From Chitinophaga pinensis (GTDB lineage: Bacteria > Bacteroidota > Bacteroidia > CAMBQF01), in assembly GCA_945869825.1 (NCBI GenBank), contig CAMBQF010000007.1:1-41264 (forward strand): a DNA stretch of 41,264 nucleotides, given 5' to 3'. Shown here piece by piece: positions 1-8,854 of the stretch (positions within the stretch are counted from its first letter, which is position 1; each line of letters starts with the position of its first letter). The translations under genes and the position numbers were made by a program. The notes beneath the pieces were generated by a model. The model searched no databases, was not told the DNA's origin, and saw nothing but the letters and a program-made list of their open reading frames with translations.

Positions 1-80
1 TGGTAATGTTGAGTACGGGGCAGTATTAGTTGATGTTTAGCAGTTGATAGTTCTAAGTTTTAAAGGATTTATTCTTTTTT

Positions 81-112
81 ACTGACAACTGGCAACTGAC
101 TACTGACAACTG
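81..112. repeat. Heptanucleotide tandem repeat next to the guaA promoter
   Basis: Four and a half copies of a 7-base unit run without interruption: ACTGACA, ACTGGCA, ACTGACT, ACTGACA, ACTG. They end one base before the -7-like box of guaA, so they fill the region where a -33 element would lie. Copy number could change by slippage and alter promoter spacing, but that is inference. Confidence 0.8.
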
Positions 113-113
113 T

Positions 114-121
114 TATCTTTG
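114..121 (+). promoter_or_regulatory. Bacteroidota -7 box TATCTTTG of guaA
   Basis: TATCTTTG matches the Bacteroidota -7 consensus TAnnTTTG and ends three bases before the guaA ATG. The transcript would therefore be leaderless or nearly so. No TTG -33 element is seen at the usual 17-23 base spacing; the heptamer repeat sits there instead. Confidence 0.65.
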
Positions 122-124
122 CCC

Positions 125-1660
125 ATGCAAATTTCAGAACAGATTCTAATCCTTGATTTCGGCTCGCAGTATACCCAATTGATAGCCCGCCGCCTGCGTG
201 AGTTAAACGTTTTCTGCGAAATATACCCTTACAACCATTTTCCTGAAATTACCGATGCAACCAAAGGCATCATACTATCGGGCAGCCCCCATTCGGTACG
301 CGAAGAAAACGCCCCTACTGTAGATTTAGAAGCATTGTTTGCCAAAGCCCCTGTGTTGGGCGTATGCTATGGTGCACAGCTTATTGCACAGCAGTTGGGC
401 GGCGAGGTTTCGGCATCGAAAGTGCGTGAATATGGCCGTGCCAATTTAGCTACTGTTGCCAATGACAATGCCCTGACTAAAAATATTTTTAACGGCAGCC
501 AGGTATGGATGAGCCATGGCGATACCATTACCAAACTACCGGAAAATGCCAGCCTGATAGCTACTACAGAAAGTATACCTGTGGCGGCTTATAAATTAAA
601 TAACAAAGAAGTTTACGCTATACAGTTCCACCCTGAGGTGACGCATAGTACAGATGGCTTAACACTGCTAAAAAACTTTGTGGTTGATGTTTGCGGTTGT
701 ACCCAATCGTTTACTCCTGCATCGTTTGTTGATACTACAGTGGCTGAGCTGAAAGAGAAACTGGGCAACGACCGTGTGGTGCTTGGCCTATCGGGCGGTG
801 TGGACAGCTCGGTAGCGGCAGCGTTGCTAGACCGTGCCATTGGCGATAACCTGTTTTGCATATTTGTAGATAACGGGTTGCTGCGTAAAAACGAGTTTGA
901 AACCGTTTTGGAAGCCTATAAAGAAATGGGGCTTAATGTAATTGGTGTTGATGCCAGTCAGCGGTTTTACGATGCCCTTGCAGGCCTTAGCGACCCTGAA
1001 GAAAAGCGCAAAGCCATTGGCAAAGCCTTTATTGAGGTGTTTGATATTGAAGCCCATAAAATAGAAGATGTGAAATGGCTGGGCCAGGGCACTATCTATC
1101 CTGATGTAATTGAAAGCATGTCGGTAAAAGGGCCCTCGCAAACCATAAAAAGCCACCACAACGTAGGCGGATTGCCCGATTTTATGAAGTTGCAAGTGGT
1201 AGAACCTCTTCGCATGTTGTTTAAAGACGAAGTACGCCGCGTTGGCCGCACTATGGGCTTAACAGAAGAGCGTTTGGGTCGCCACCCATTCCCTGGGCCA
1301 GGTTTGGCTATACGCATACTGGGTGATATTACTGCCGAGAAAGTACAACTGCTGCAAGAGGTTGACCATATATTTATTGAGGGCCTTAAAAACGATGGCC
1401 TGTACGATAGTGTTTGGCAAGCGGGCGCAATATTACTTCCTGTAAAATCGGTAGGGGTAATGGGCGATGAGCGCACGTATGAAGCTGCTGTTGCATTACG
1501 CGCTGTTAGCTCAGTTGATGGTATGACGGCCGACTGGTGCCATTTGCCTTACGAGTTTTTGGCAAAAACATCAAACGAAATAATAAACCGCGTAAAAGGC
1601 GTAAACCGCGTGGTGTATGATATTAGTAGCAAACCACCCGCCACTATTGAGTGGGAGTAG
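125..1660 (+). CDS. guaA: GMP synthase (glutamine-hydrolysing)
   Basis: This enzyme makes GMP from XMP, glutamine and ATP, the last step of cytosolic guanine nucleotide synthesis. The product is 511 residues, normal for single-chain GuaA. The N-terminal class I glutamine amidotransferase domain shows the nucleophile elbow GVCYGAQ (Cys about 81) and a late FHPEVTHS segment holding the catalytic His and Glu. It is followed by the ATP pyrophosphatase domain with the P-loop [10 protein letters not shown], and a C-terminal dimerisation domain ending KPPATIEWE, the usual family ending. The frame stays open back to a TTG at 119, but that TTG is part of the TATCTTTG promoter box, so ATG 125 is chosen. 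No operon partner is evident; the next gene starts 47 bases downstream and is unrelated. Confidence 0.97.
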   Translation: MQISEQILILDFGSQYTQLIARRLRELNVFCEIYPYNHFPEITDATKGIILSGSPHSVREENAPTVDLEALFAKAPVLGVCYGAQLIAQQLGGEVSASKVREYGRANLATVANDNALTKNIFNGSQVWMSHGDTITKLPENASLIATTESIPVAAYKLNNKEVYAIQFHPEVTHSTDGLTLLKNFVVDVCGCTQSFTPASFVDTTVAELKEKLGNDRVVLGLSGGVDSSVAAALLDRAIGDNLFCIFVDNGLLRKNEFETVLEAYKEMGLNVIGVDASQRFYDALAGLSDPEEKRKAIGKAFIEVFDIEAHKIEDVKWLGQGTIYPDVIESMSVKGPSQTIKSHHNVGGLPDFMKLQVVEPLRMLFKDEVRRVGRTMGLTEERLGRHPFPGPGLAIRILGDITAEKVQLLQEVDHIFIEGLKNDGLYDSVWQAGAILLPVKSVGVMGDERTYEAAVALRAVSSVDGMTADWCHLPYEFLAKTSNEIINRVKGVNRVVYDISSKPPATIEWE

Positions 1661-1707
1661 GTTTAAACCTTTTCAGGTAATTAAGTCATACTTATAAAAC
1701 GTTTACT

Positions 1708-3135
1708 ATGCACAAGATAATTACCTGCATTTTATTTAGTATAACCTTATCATTATCAGCCCAAACCTATTCGTTAACAGTAAATAACGGTTATGGAAGT
1801 GGCAGCTACGCCGCTGGCGATACTGTTCATGTTTATTGCAATGCCTATGATACGCTTACTGTATTTAGCCACTGGAGCGGCGATACTGCTTTTTTGCAAT
1901 ATGCCGATGAATGGCATACCTGGTTAGTAATGCCCGAACAAAATATAGCAGTAACAGCAAATTTTCAGTCTTTCTATATCCCTTTAAATTATGATTTGAT
2001 ACAAGGGCGCGACAATTTAAAGCCGGTATATTATGCCTTTCCTCCAGATATGAAAGGTGTTGTTTATCTGCTACATGGAACCGGCGGCAGCGCCCGCGGC
2101 TGGCTTAGTTTAGAAAACCGCAAATTGGTAAACGATTTATTGTACAATGGCTATGGTGTATTAATAACCGAGGCTGAAGAGAGTACATTAAACCAAGACC
2201 TTAACAGCGATGGCAAATTACGCTGGCAAACCAACCCGGTAGATACTTTAACCAATGTTGACTACGTTAACATTAAAATACTAACGGATACATTTATCAA
2301 TAGGGGCAGCTTTACTGCACAAACCAAACGGTTTAGCGTGGGCATGAGCAATGGGGGCTCGTATGCTATTTCTTTAGCTACTATTTATCAATTTACAGCA
2401 GGGGTAAGTTATTGCGCCCAAGGCAACGGGCCTATATTTGATGTTACCAATACCCCTATACAGTTTTGCATGCAGCAAAACGATAACAATGAAAATGTAG
2501 GCCCTGTTGGCAATGCCAATGCATTGGTAAATTCTAACACATTAATAAACAGGGGCATTTGTAGCCGGTATTACAGCAACCCGCAAAACCCATTGTACCC
2601 TGAACGTTTTGCCCGCATAGCCGGAATTACCCTACAAAAATCGCAACAAATTTTTGCTGATTTGCAAACCAATGGGTGTTTATTGCCAAACAATTTTATG
2701 AAATTTGCCGGCGATAGCGTTGCGGCTATTGTATTAGCTAATCCGGGCAATTGGCCTTCGCTGCAAGGGTTAACCGGCGCACAGCTTGCTGATATTATAA
2801 ATCAAATAAATTGTTGTTTTACTGCACACCAGTTTTTTAGCGACTATAATAAACGAACAATTGAATTTTTAAATTATCAATGTAGTATCCCCAACACAAT
2901 TAACGAAAACACGATACAAGAAAAAAGCTGCTTATTCCCTAACCCCGTAAATGGCATTGTGTATGCTAATTGCTATGCGGGTAAGCTTACTATAGAGGTA
3001 CTAAATAATTCGGGGCAAAAAGTACTCTCTTCCTTAGGGTTTCCAATAAATGTAAGCACGCTACCGCAAGGTTTATACTTTGTAAGAATATTTACTGATA
3101 AAGGTGTTAGCCATCAAAAAATAGTAGTTCAGTAA
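1708..3135 (+). CDS. Secreted alpha/beta-hydrolase (PHB depolymerase/esterase-like) with T9SS sorting domain
   Basis: The 475-residue protein starts with a Sec signal peptide (about 1-19, ending LSAQ). Residues about 20-88 form a small beta-rich domain like the bacterial InlB-type B repeat (VNNGYGSGSY ... FSHWSGD ... MPEQNIAVTANF). The hydrolase core follows, with an oxyanion-type HGTGG at about 123-127 and the nucleophile elbow GMSNGG at 212-217 (Ser214). A likely catalytic His lies in the TAHQFF segment. The last ~70 residues, from LFPNPVNG to KIVVQ, are a T9SS type A sorting domain, so the enzyme is probably exported through the outer membrane and released or anchored at the surface. The substrate cannot be told from sequence; ester or polyester hydrolysis is the family-level guess. 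Confidence 0.8.
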   Translation: MHKIITCILFSITLSLSAQTYSLTVNNGYGSGSYAAGDTVHVYCNAYDTLTVFSHWSGDTAFLQYADEWHTWLVMPEQNIAVTANFQSFYIPLNYDLIQGRDNLKPVYYAFPPDMKGVVYLLHGTGGSARGWLSLENRKLVNDLLYNGYGVLITEAEESTLNQDLNSDGKLRWQTNPVDTLTNVDYVNIKILTDTFINRGSFTAQTKRFSVGMSNGGSYAISLATIYQFTAGVSYCAQGNGPIFDVTNTPIQFCMQQNDNNENVGPVGNANALVNSNTLINRGICSRYYSNPQNPLYPERFARIAGITLQKSQQIFADLQTNGCLLPNNFMKFAGDSVAAIVLANPGNWPSLQGLTGAQLADIINQINCCFTAHQFFSDYNKRTIEFLNYQCSIPNTINENTIQEKSCLFPNPVNGIVYANCYAGKLTIEVLNNSGQKVLSSLGFPINVSTLPQGLYFVRIFTDKGVSHQKIVVQ

Positions 3136-3172
3136 TATTAAACCAATACAGGAATTACATAAGAAATTGTAA

Positions 3173-3355
3173 CTAACCATTAAGCAACTTATGCTCTAAG
3201 TGCTGCTCCACGTAACGCACAGGTTTACCAACGTGAGCTACGGCAGCTAAAATTTCTTTAGGGGTAACGTGGAAACGTTTTGCCCAAAAAGCAACCTCTT
3301 CTTCGTCATTAATGTTAATCCAGGTTTTTGCTAGATAATTTCCTTTGTGTGGCAT
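3173..3355 (-). CDS. DUF3606 domain-containing small protein
   Basis: The 60-residue protein begins MPHKGNYLAKTWININD. It has the DUF3606 pattern: an acidic start, a Trp followed by a helix (VAFWAKRFHVTP), then an ILAAVAHVGKPV helix-turn-helix-like segment. Such short proteins are common in Bacteroidota and Proteobacteria and have no established function. It converges with the esterase gene (37-base gap) and diverges from the nuclease gene at 3532. It is probably a real single-gene unit because it has a family match and an ATG start. Confidence 0.75.
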   Translation of the reverse strand: MPHKGNYLAKTWININDEEEVAFWAKRFHVTPKEILAAVAHVGKPVRYVEQHLEHKLLNG

Positions 3356-3416
3356 AATAATGAAGATTTAAAAGTTAAGACAGAAGAAAAAAGCTTACAA
3401 ATACAAAACCTCCCTT

Positions 3417-3441
3417 GCCTATTATGTTTGTAAAGATAGGC
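3417..3441. repeat. Inverted repeat in divergent intergenic region
   Basis: GCCTAT and ATAGGC face each other across 13 bases, with CCTCCC just outside the left arm and GAGGG outside the right. The repeat lies between the divergent starts at 3355 and 3532. It could be an operator or just part of a leader; there is no evidence to choose. Confidence 0.4.
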
Positions 3442-3517
3442 TATTTTGAGGGACTTTTGTCGTATTAATCAAATCGTCAGGTAATTATTTTTTCAAAACA
3501 AATACTAGCAAATAATG

Positions 3518-3525
3518 TAGCTTTG
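3518..3525 (+). promoter_or_regulatory. -7 box TAGCTTTG of the beta-CASP nuclease gene
   Basis: TAGCTTTG matches TAnnTTTG and ends six bases before ATG 3532. No clear TTG -33 element is present at the right distance. Confidence 0.55.
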
Positions 3526-3531
3526 CTATAG

Positions 3532-4935
3532 ATGAAAGTTACATTTTACGGTGCAGCGCGGACAGTAACCGGCAGCAAGCACATACTTACCACCATTGGC
3601 GGAAAAAAAATATTGCTAGACTGCGGCCTTTTTCAAAGTAAGGGAACAGAAGAGCTTAACCTCCATTTTGGTTTCAACCCAGCAGAGATTAATTATGTTA
3701 TCCTATCGCATGCGCATATAGACCATAGCGGGGCTTTGCCAATGTTAGTTAAACAAGGCTTTAGCGGGCCTATATATTGTACCCGCGCCACCTACGACCT
3801 ATGTCGCATAATGCTTGCAGACAGTGCAAAAATCCAGGAAAGTGATATAGCCTATATTAATAAGAAGCGAGCGGCTAAAAATCTGGAACCGCGTGAACCA
3901 TTGTATAGCCAAGACGATGTTGAAGCCTGCATGAAGCTGTTTCGCTATAAGGAAAAATACACCGAATGGTATACGCTGGATGATGAACTGGAAGTTAGCT
4001 TTACCGATGCGGGGCATATACTGGGCAGCGCTTGTGTAAACCTGAAAATACGCGAGGGGCATGATAAGGTGATACATCTGTTATTTTCTGGCGATGTGGG
4101 CCGCCCAGGCGACCTAATATTACGCGACCCCGAGAAAACTTTTCAAGCCGACTATATTATTTGCGAAAGTACCTACGGTAACCGCCTGCATGAGCCGAGG
4201 GTAAACACGCGTGAAAATCTATTGAAAATTGTTACCGATACCTGTGTAAAGCGAAAGGGTAAAATCATTATCCCTGCCTTTAGCCTTGGCCGCACCCAAG
4301 AATTGGTATATACCCTTGACAGGATGCGTACCGAAGGGTTGCTGCCGGATATTAAAGTGTATGTTGACAGTCCGCTGTCTATAAATGCAACAGGGATTAT
4401 GCGCAATCACCCCGAATGTTTTAACGCTGATATACTGGAATATATGAAGCACGATACAGACCCATTTGGCTTTAATAACCTTATGTACATTCAGAATGTG
4501 GAGGACTCTATCAGATTGAACAGCCTTGATGAGCCGTGTATCATTATATCATCATCGGGCATGATGGAGGCGGGACGTATAAAGCACCATATAAAAAACA
4601 ATATTGGCAATAGCAAAAACACAATACTAATAGTGGGCTTTGTGCCCGCCAATACCCTTGGCGACCGTTTGCTGAAAGGGGCCGACGAGGTTAAGATATT
4701 TGGCAAGGAATACCAGGTAAAAGCTGAAATAAAAGAGCTGCAAGCCTTTAGCGCCCATGCCGATTATGAAGAGCTGTTTGACTGGTTGAGGCCACAGAAC
4801 CCTAAAAAGGTAAAACGTTTCTTTTTAGTGCATGGCGAATATGATGCTCAACAGGCGTTTAAAGAACGGTTGCTAGCGCATGGATTTAACAATATTGAAA
4901 TTCCGGAGCGTGAGGATAGTTTTGATTTGACATAG
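3532..4935 (+). CDS. MBL-fold metallo-hydrolase, beta-CASP/RMMBL family (RNase-like)
   Basis: The 467-residue protein belongs to the CPSF73/YSH1-like branch of metallo-beta-lactamase nucleases, which cut RNA in characterised members. The zinc motif HAHIDH lies at about 60-65, followed by the GHILGSA segment and the SGDVG aspartate. The beta-CASP domain contains FSLGRTQE and the SSGMMEAGR signature. The RMMBL end carries FSAHAD and FLVHGE, which supply further metal ligands. All metal-binding motifs appear intact, so it should be active, probably cytoplasmic (no signal peptide). Its RNA targets are unknown. The start is ATG directly after a TAGCTTTG box. Confidence 0.9.
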   Translation: MKVTFYGAARTVTGSKHILTTIGGKKILLDCGLFQSKGTEELNLHFGFNPAEINYVILSHAHIDHSGALPMLVKQGFSGPIYCTRATYDLCRIMLADSAKIQESDIAYINKKRAAKNLEPREPLYSQDDVEACMKLFRYKEKYTEWYTLDDELEVSFTDAGHILGSACVNLKIREGHDKVIHLLFSGDVGRPGDLILRDPEKTFQADYIICESTYGNRLHEPRVNTRENLLKIVTDTCVKRKGKIIIPAFSLGRTQELVYTLDRMRTEGLLPDIKVYVDSPLSINATGIMRNHPECFNADILEYMKHDTDPFGFNNLMYIQNVEDSIRLNSLDEPCIIISSSGMMEAGRIKHHIKNNIGNSKNTILIVGFVPANTLGDRLLKGADEVKIFGKEYQVKAEIKELQAFSAHADYEELFDWLRPQNPKKVKRFFLVHGEYDAQQAFKERLLAHGFNNIEIPEREDSFDLT

Positions 4936-4958
4936 GGGGTATTGAGGTTGTACCTTTG
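4926..4958 (+). promoter_or_regulatory. Near-perfect Bacteroidota promoter (TTTG-N21-TACCTTTG)
   Basis: TTTG at 4926-4929 is followed, 21 bases later, by TACCTTTG at 4951-4958. This fits the described Bacteroidota consensus of a TTG-type -33 element and TAnnTTTG -7 element. It overlaps the stop of the nuclease gene. The next coding start is about 350 bases downstream, so it would give a long 5' leader for the gene at 5311 or an unannotated small RNA. Confidence 0.55.
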
Positions 4959-5048
4959 TATTTTTTTGGTGAGGAGTGGAAATGTGAATTAACAGATAAA
5001 AAGATAAAAAATTAAAGAATGTAAAACCTAAATAAAACTCGAAATTTT

Positions 5049-5226
5049 CCTACAATAGAAAGGGTTTTCGCCGCACCCCTCCTTAAATCCCTCTCCAAAG
5101 GTGGAGGGACTTTAAAAAGCAATGAAATGTTGAAAATATACTACAATAGAAGGGGTTTGGGCTGCATTGTATGCTGAAAAAGACACCCCGTCAAAGCACA
5201 GCTTTGACACCCCTCTCAAGAGGGGA
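5049..5226. repeat. Cluster of REP-like intergenic repeat elements
   Basis: The 375-base gap 4936-5310 holds no gene but is full of repeats. TACAATAGAAAGGG (5051) recurs as TACAATAGAAGGGG (5142). A palindromic element with TAAATCCCTCTCC (5084-5096) and GAGGGACTT (5104-5112) recurs at 25316-25347. Two back-to-back perfect hairpins follow: GTCAAAGC/GCTTTGAC (5190-5208) and CCCCTCT/AGAGGGG (5210-5225). C-rich palindromic elements of this kind are usually interspersed through a genome; here they probably lie in the transcribed leader of the gene at 5311. Confidence 0.7.
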
Positions 5227-5310
5227 TAAATATTTAGTTGAAGTTTTACTTTAAGTAAAAGGTTAAAACAGAAGAAATAAAAGTTTAAAATTTATTACAA
5301 TAACAAGGCT

Positions 5311-7335
5311 TTGAGCAAGGATAAAAAATACACTAACAGGTTAATTGATGAGACTAGTCCGTACCTGTTGCAGCATGCACATAACCCGGTAGCATGGTAC
5401 CCCTGGGGCGAGGAAGCGCTGGCAAAGGCAAAGGCTGAGAATAAGATGTTGCTGGTAAGTGTGGGCTACTCGGCTTGCCACTGGTGCCATGTTATGGAAC
5501 GCGAGTGTTTTGAGAATGAGGAGGTGGCTGCATTGATGAATGAGTACTTTATCAACATAAAAGTAGACAGGGAAGAACGACCAGATATTGACCAGGTGTA
5601 TATGAGCGCTGTGCAGCTTATGACCGGCCGCGGTGGATGGCCATTGAACTGCATTACGCTACCCGATGGAAGGCCTATTTATGGAGGTACTTATTTCCCA
5701 AAAGACCAATGGATGAATATTTTGAAGCAAATGGCAGAGATATTTATCTACGAGCGGGAACGGGCTGATGACTACGCTGCCAAGCTAACAGAAGGTGTGG
5801 CAATGAGTGGGCTGGCTATTAAAAGTACCAAAACAGATATTAATTGGGAAGGGATATTGAACGACACTATTGCTACGTGGATGCACAGCATGGATAATGT
5901 GGAGGGTGGCCCTGCCAGGGCGCCTAAATTTCCGCTGCCCAACAACTACTTGTTTTTGCTGCGCTACGCTACACTGTATAAGAACAAGGGATTGCTTAAC
6001 CATATAAACCTGACGCTGAAAAAGATGGCGTACGGGGGGATATACGACCAAATTGGCGGAGGTTTTGCGCGCTACTCTGTAGATGGTTTTTGGAAGATTC
6101 CCCATTTTGAAAAGATGCTGTATGATAATGCCCAGTTGGTATCGGTATACGCCGAGGCTTACAAAGCTACCGGCATTGCCCTGTACAAAGAGGTGGTAGA
6201 TGAAACCCTGGACTTTATAGCCCGGGAGTTGACATCTGCCGAAGGATTGTTTTACTCGGCACTGGATGCTGACAGCGAAGGGGAAGAAGGTAAGTTTTAT
6301 GTATGGAAGAAAGAGGAGATTGAGGAATTACTTGGTGTTGATTTTGCCGTATTTGCTGACCATTATAACATAAACGATGCTGGCTATTGGGAGCATGGAA
6401 ACTACATCTTGCTTAGAAAAGAAGACGAAGAAAATATAGCAACTAAGCATAGAATATCAGTAGAAAGCCTTAAAGAAAAAATTAGTGGATGGAAAGTACT
6501 GTTACTTACTGAGCGAGCTAAGCGTGTGCGCCCCGGGTTAGATGATAAGAGCCTTGCATCTTGGAATGCGCTGATGATAAGGGGCTATGCCGATGCCTAT
6601 AAATACATTGGAACGAAGGCGTACCTTGATACCGCCATTGCTGCCATGCAGGCATTTGAAAGTAAATACACACAGGCAGACGGGCTGCTGTACCATAACT
6701 ACAAAGAAGGCCGCAGCACCATTAACGGCTTTTTAGAGGACTATTGCTTTGCTATTGATGCCTATGTGGCATTGTATGAAAACACCTTTGAGGCCAGTTA
6801 TATTAACAAAGCTGTAGCCCTAGCAGAAAGCTGCTATGCCCACTTTGCCGATGCCCAAACGGGGATGTTCTTTTTTACCCCAGCCAGCCAAACAGACCTT
6901 ATAGCCCGCAAAATGGAGGTTCATGATAATGTAATACCGGCCTCGAACTCAGCATTGGCGCGGAGTTTATATACCCTTTTTCAACTAACAGGTACTATTA
7001 AATACCGCGATACCGCCATGCAAATGTTGAATAACGTGGCGGAAGATATGCCCGGCTACGGCGGGGGCTATTCTAACTGGGGATTACTAGCGTTGCAACT
7101 AGCCAAGCCGTTTTATGAAGTTGTAATAACAGGCGAAAAGGCTACGGAATTTGCCGGCGAGGTAAACGCTACCTACCTACCCAATACATTACTAGCCGCG
7201 GCTAAAAATGACGAACCCCTTGATGTATTCAAGGGGCGGCAAAAAAAGGGGGAAACCCTGCTATATATTTGCCAAAACAACACCTGCCAAGCCGCTGTAA
7301 AAACAGTTGCCGAGGCATTGTTGGGTATTATTTAG
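5311..7335 (+). CDS. Thioredoxin domain-containing protein, YyaL/DUF255 (SSP411-like) family
   Basis: The 674-residue protein starts with the family's conserved N-terminus ([21 protein letters not shown]), followed by a thioredoxin-like domain with CHWC (Cys about 56 and 59) and RGGWPLN and GGTYFP motifs. The rest is an (alpha/alpha)6-barrel resembling N-acylglucosamine 2-epimerase and glycosidase folds, with [15 protein letters not shown] and GFLEDYCF segments. The family is widespread (human SPATA20, B. subtilis YyaL), but its reaction is not established. The start appears to be TTG 5311, because the conserved N-terminus begins ~10 residues later and the next Met is far inside. Its stop overlaps the stop of the opposite-strand gene by eight bases. 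Confidence 0.88.
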   Translation: MSKDKKYTNRLIDETSPYLLQHAHNPVAWYPWGEEALAKAKAENKMLLVSVGYSACHWCHVMERECFENEEVAALMNEYFINIKVDREERPDIDQVYMSAVQLMTGRGGWPLNCITLPDGRPIYGGTYFPKDQWMNILKQMAEIFIYERERADDYAAKLTEGVAMSGLAIKSTKTDINWEGILNDTIATWMHSMDNVEGGPARAPKFPLPNNYLFLLRYATLYKNKGLLNHINLTLKKMAYGGIYDQIGGGFARYSVDGFWKIPHFEKMLYDNAQLVSVYAEAYKATGIALYKEVVDETLDFIARELTSAEGLFYSALDADSEGEEGKFYVWKKEEIEELLGVDFAVFADHYNINDAGYWEHGNYILLRKEDEENIATKHRISVESLKEKISGWKVLLLTERAKRVRPGLDDKSLASWNALMIRGYADAYKYIGTKAYLDTAIAAMQAFESKYTQADGLLYHNYKEGRSTINGFLEDYCFAIDAYVALYENTFEASYINKAVALAESCYAHFADAQTGMFFFTPASQTDLIARKMEVHDNVIPASNSALARSLYTLFQLTGTIKYRDTAMQMLNNVAEDMPGYGGGYSNWGLLALQLAKPFYEVVITGEKATEFAGEVNATYLPNTLLAAAKNDEPLDVFKGRQKKGETLLYICQNNTCQAAVKTVAEALLGII

Positions 7336-8527
7336 CTTCGATAGAAGATGTATTTATAATAAAGTATATGTCGTGGGTAAGTTTCATTCCACCGGTCATA
7401 TGGCTGTTCTTTGACATAGGTGCTTTTATTATAGACTTATCGCTAAAACTGCAAACGTACTCAACGTTGTACTTGTACATTTTGGGGCGGCTTGTCTGGC
7501 GGTCTTCAAACCCACTGATAGCTGATGGCCAATTAGTTTCATTGCCATATTTGGTAATATCAGTATACTCGGCACGGCCAACGGATGCAATAATATCCTT
7601 AGAGTCGCTTGGCTCAAAACTGTAGGTAGAATATAAATCGCCAAAATTTATCACCTCAACAGCACTCCCTTTGGTAAAAGAACTACTGCCTATTTTGGCT
7701 GGGCTCAAAGCCGTATTATCATTTCCGCTGCCACCAAAATCAACACCAGAGGCCTGTATTACAAAATAGATGTCGTGGGTTAGCTTCATGCCACCTTTCA
7801 TATGGTTATTGCTGTTAACAGGTGCTACAAGTAACGCTTTATTATCGCCAAAGCGGCACACCAGCTCTACCGCATAGTTATACATTTTTGGGCGGTTGGC
7901 CTGACGGTCATCAAAGCCGCTGATATCAGAGGGCCAATTGTCTTCGTGCGCATAGGTTTTAATCTCGTTAAACTTTGAAGAACCTACGGCATCTTTAATA
8001 TCATCCTCGTCTGACGAGCTAAAGCTGCAGGTTGAGTAAAGGTCGCCAAAGTTGGTAACAATAACCCCTTCTCCAACCACAGTTCCATTGGTAACAACAT
8101 TAATGCCGCCGCCTAATGGTTTATCAAAGGTAACACCATCTTCGCCTATTATGAAGTATATGGTTTTACTGGGTTTCATTTGCTTTGGCATAGAACGATT
8201 TTCGCCTTCGGGAACCCTAAGCAATACCTTGTTATCAGCAAAGCGGCAAACAAAGTAGGTTGTGTATTCTTTAATATCATCTTCGTTATCAAAAAAGGCA
8301 GTCAGGTTGCTTATGCCACTTGGCCACGAAGTTTCGCGACAGTTAGCGTCAATCCTGTTAAACTCATCAGCTCCAACAATACGGGTGATTTTATCTTCAT
8401 CAGCAGAAGTGAACTTATAGGTGGTATACATGCTGCCGGGCTTGACAATGTAAGCGGCATCGCCACGGTCTTGGGCATTAAGTAATGCAGGAAATACTAA
8501 TAGGAACAGAAAAAAAATCTTCTTCAT
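7328..8527 (-). CDS. Secreted protein with three copies of an unrecognised ~107-residue domain
   Basis: I do not recognise this family. The 399-residue protein has a signal peptide (1-18, ending LLNAQ), no T9SS tail and no lipobox. After it, one domain occurs three times: about 26-134, 156-264 and 291-396. Shared landmarks in order are G(D/S)(L/M)YxTxxF, an acidic stretch before a short helix (VG..(K/E)(F/Y)), an NWPS/SWPS box, an (E/V)(Y/L)VC(R/S)F strand, a (S/H)M..xMK segment and a closing (D/T)IYF(V/I)I strand. Copies 2 and 3 are much closer to each other than to copy 1, which suggests a recent second duplication. Each copy keeps one Cys in the VC(R/S)F strand; copies 1 and 2 have one further Cys. 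It is probably periplasmic or cell-surface; the function is unknown. Confidence 0.8.
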   Translation of the reverse strand: MKKIFFLFLLVFPALLNAQDRGDAAYIVKPGSMYTTYKFTSADEDKITRIVGADEFNRIDANCRETSWPSGISNLTAFFDNEDDIKEYTTYFVCRFADNKVLLRVPEGENRSMPKQMKPSKTIYFIIGEDGVTFDKPLGGGINVVTNGTVVGEGVIVTNFGDLYSTCSFSSSDEDDIKDAVGSSKFNEIKTYAHEDNWPSDISGFDDRQANRPKMYNYAVELVCRFGDNKALLVAPVNSNNHMKGGMKLTHDIYFVIQASGVDFGGSGNDNTALSPAKIGSSSFTKGSAVEVINFGDLYSTYSFEPSDSKDIIASVGRAEYTDITKYGNETNWPSAISGFEDRQTSRPKMYKYNVEYVCSFSDKSIIKAPMSKNSHMTGGMKLTHDIYFIINTSSIEAK

Positions 8528-8854
8528 AGTTATATTTATTTTGATGCAAAATAGTGATTACTTGTTTATTGTAATCTTTAGGTGCAGTGCAAATTTAATT
8601 GTGTGGATATACTTTCGGACCAAAAAAAATTTATCTGTTCTATCAGCATATCAACATGGTTGTAGCTATTAGCTACTATAAATTTCGGATACCAGACCAA
8701 GTGTTTAAATAACCCGAAAATTGGTTGATATCCCATGCTACTTGCATTGAGAATTTAGCAGCTTTAACATCTGCATGCCGAAGGGGGCAATTACCCAAAA
8801 ATATAAAAGCCCCAAAAGGGGCTTTTATATAATATGTTGGCGTTTGCCATAGCA
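8528..8854. other. Intergenic region with a 15-bp palindrome
   Basis: No gene is seen in this 327-base gap between two minus-strand genes. It holds the palindrome GTAGCTATTAGCTAC (8662-8676; 7-base arms around one base), about 135 bases upstream of the three-repeat protein gene, and at its far end the terminator of the ECF sigma gene. No exact TAnnTTTG box precedes ATG 8527. Confidence 0.5.
8801..8830 (-). terminator. Rho-independent terminator of the ECF sigma gene
   Basis: A perfect 13-bp stem (ATATAAAAGCCCC / GGGGCTTTTATAT) surrounds an AAAA loop. On the minus strand it is followed by a T-rich run. It lies 25 bases after the sigma gene's stop. Confidence 0.9.

Noticed and set aside
827-1476. 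Two long minus-strand open frames inside guaA
   Set aside because: They are antisense to a clear conserved gene, have no recognisable protein features and no promoter or start context.
7269-7625. Plus-strand open frame across the 3' ends of the YyaL and three-repeat genes
   Set aside because: It is in the wrong frame for the first gene and antisense to the conserved repeats of the second, so it is a chance frame.
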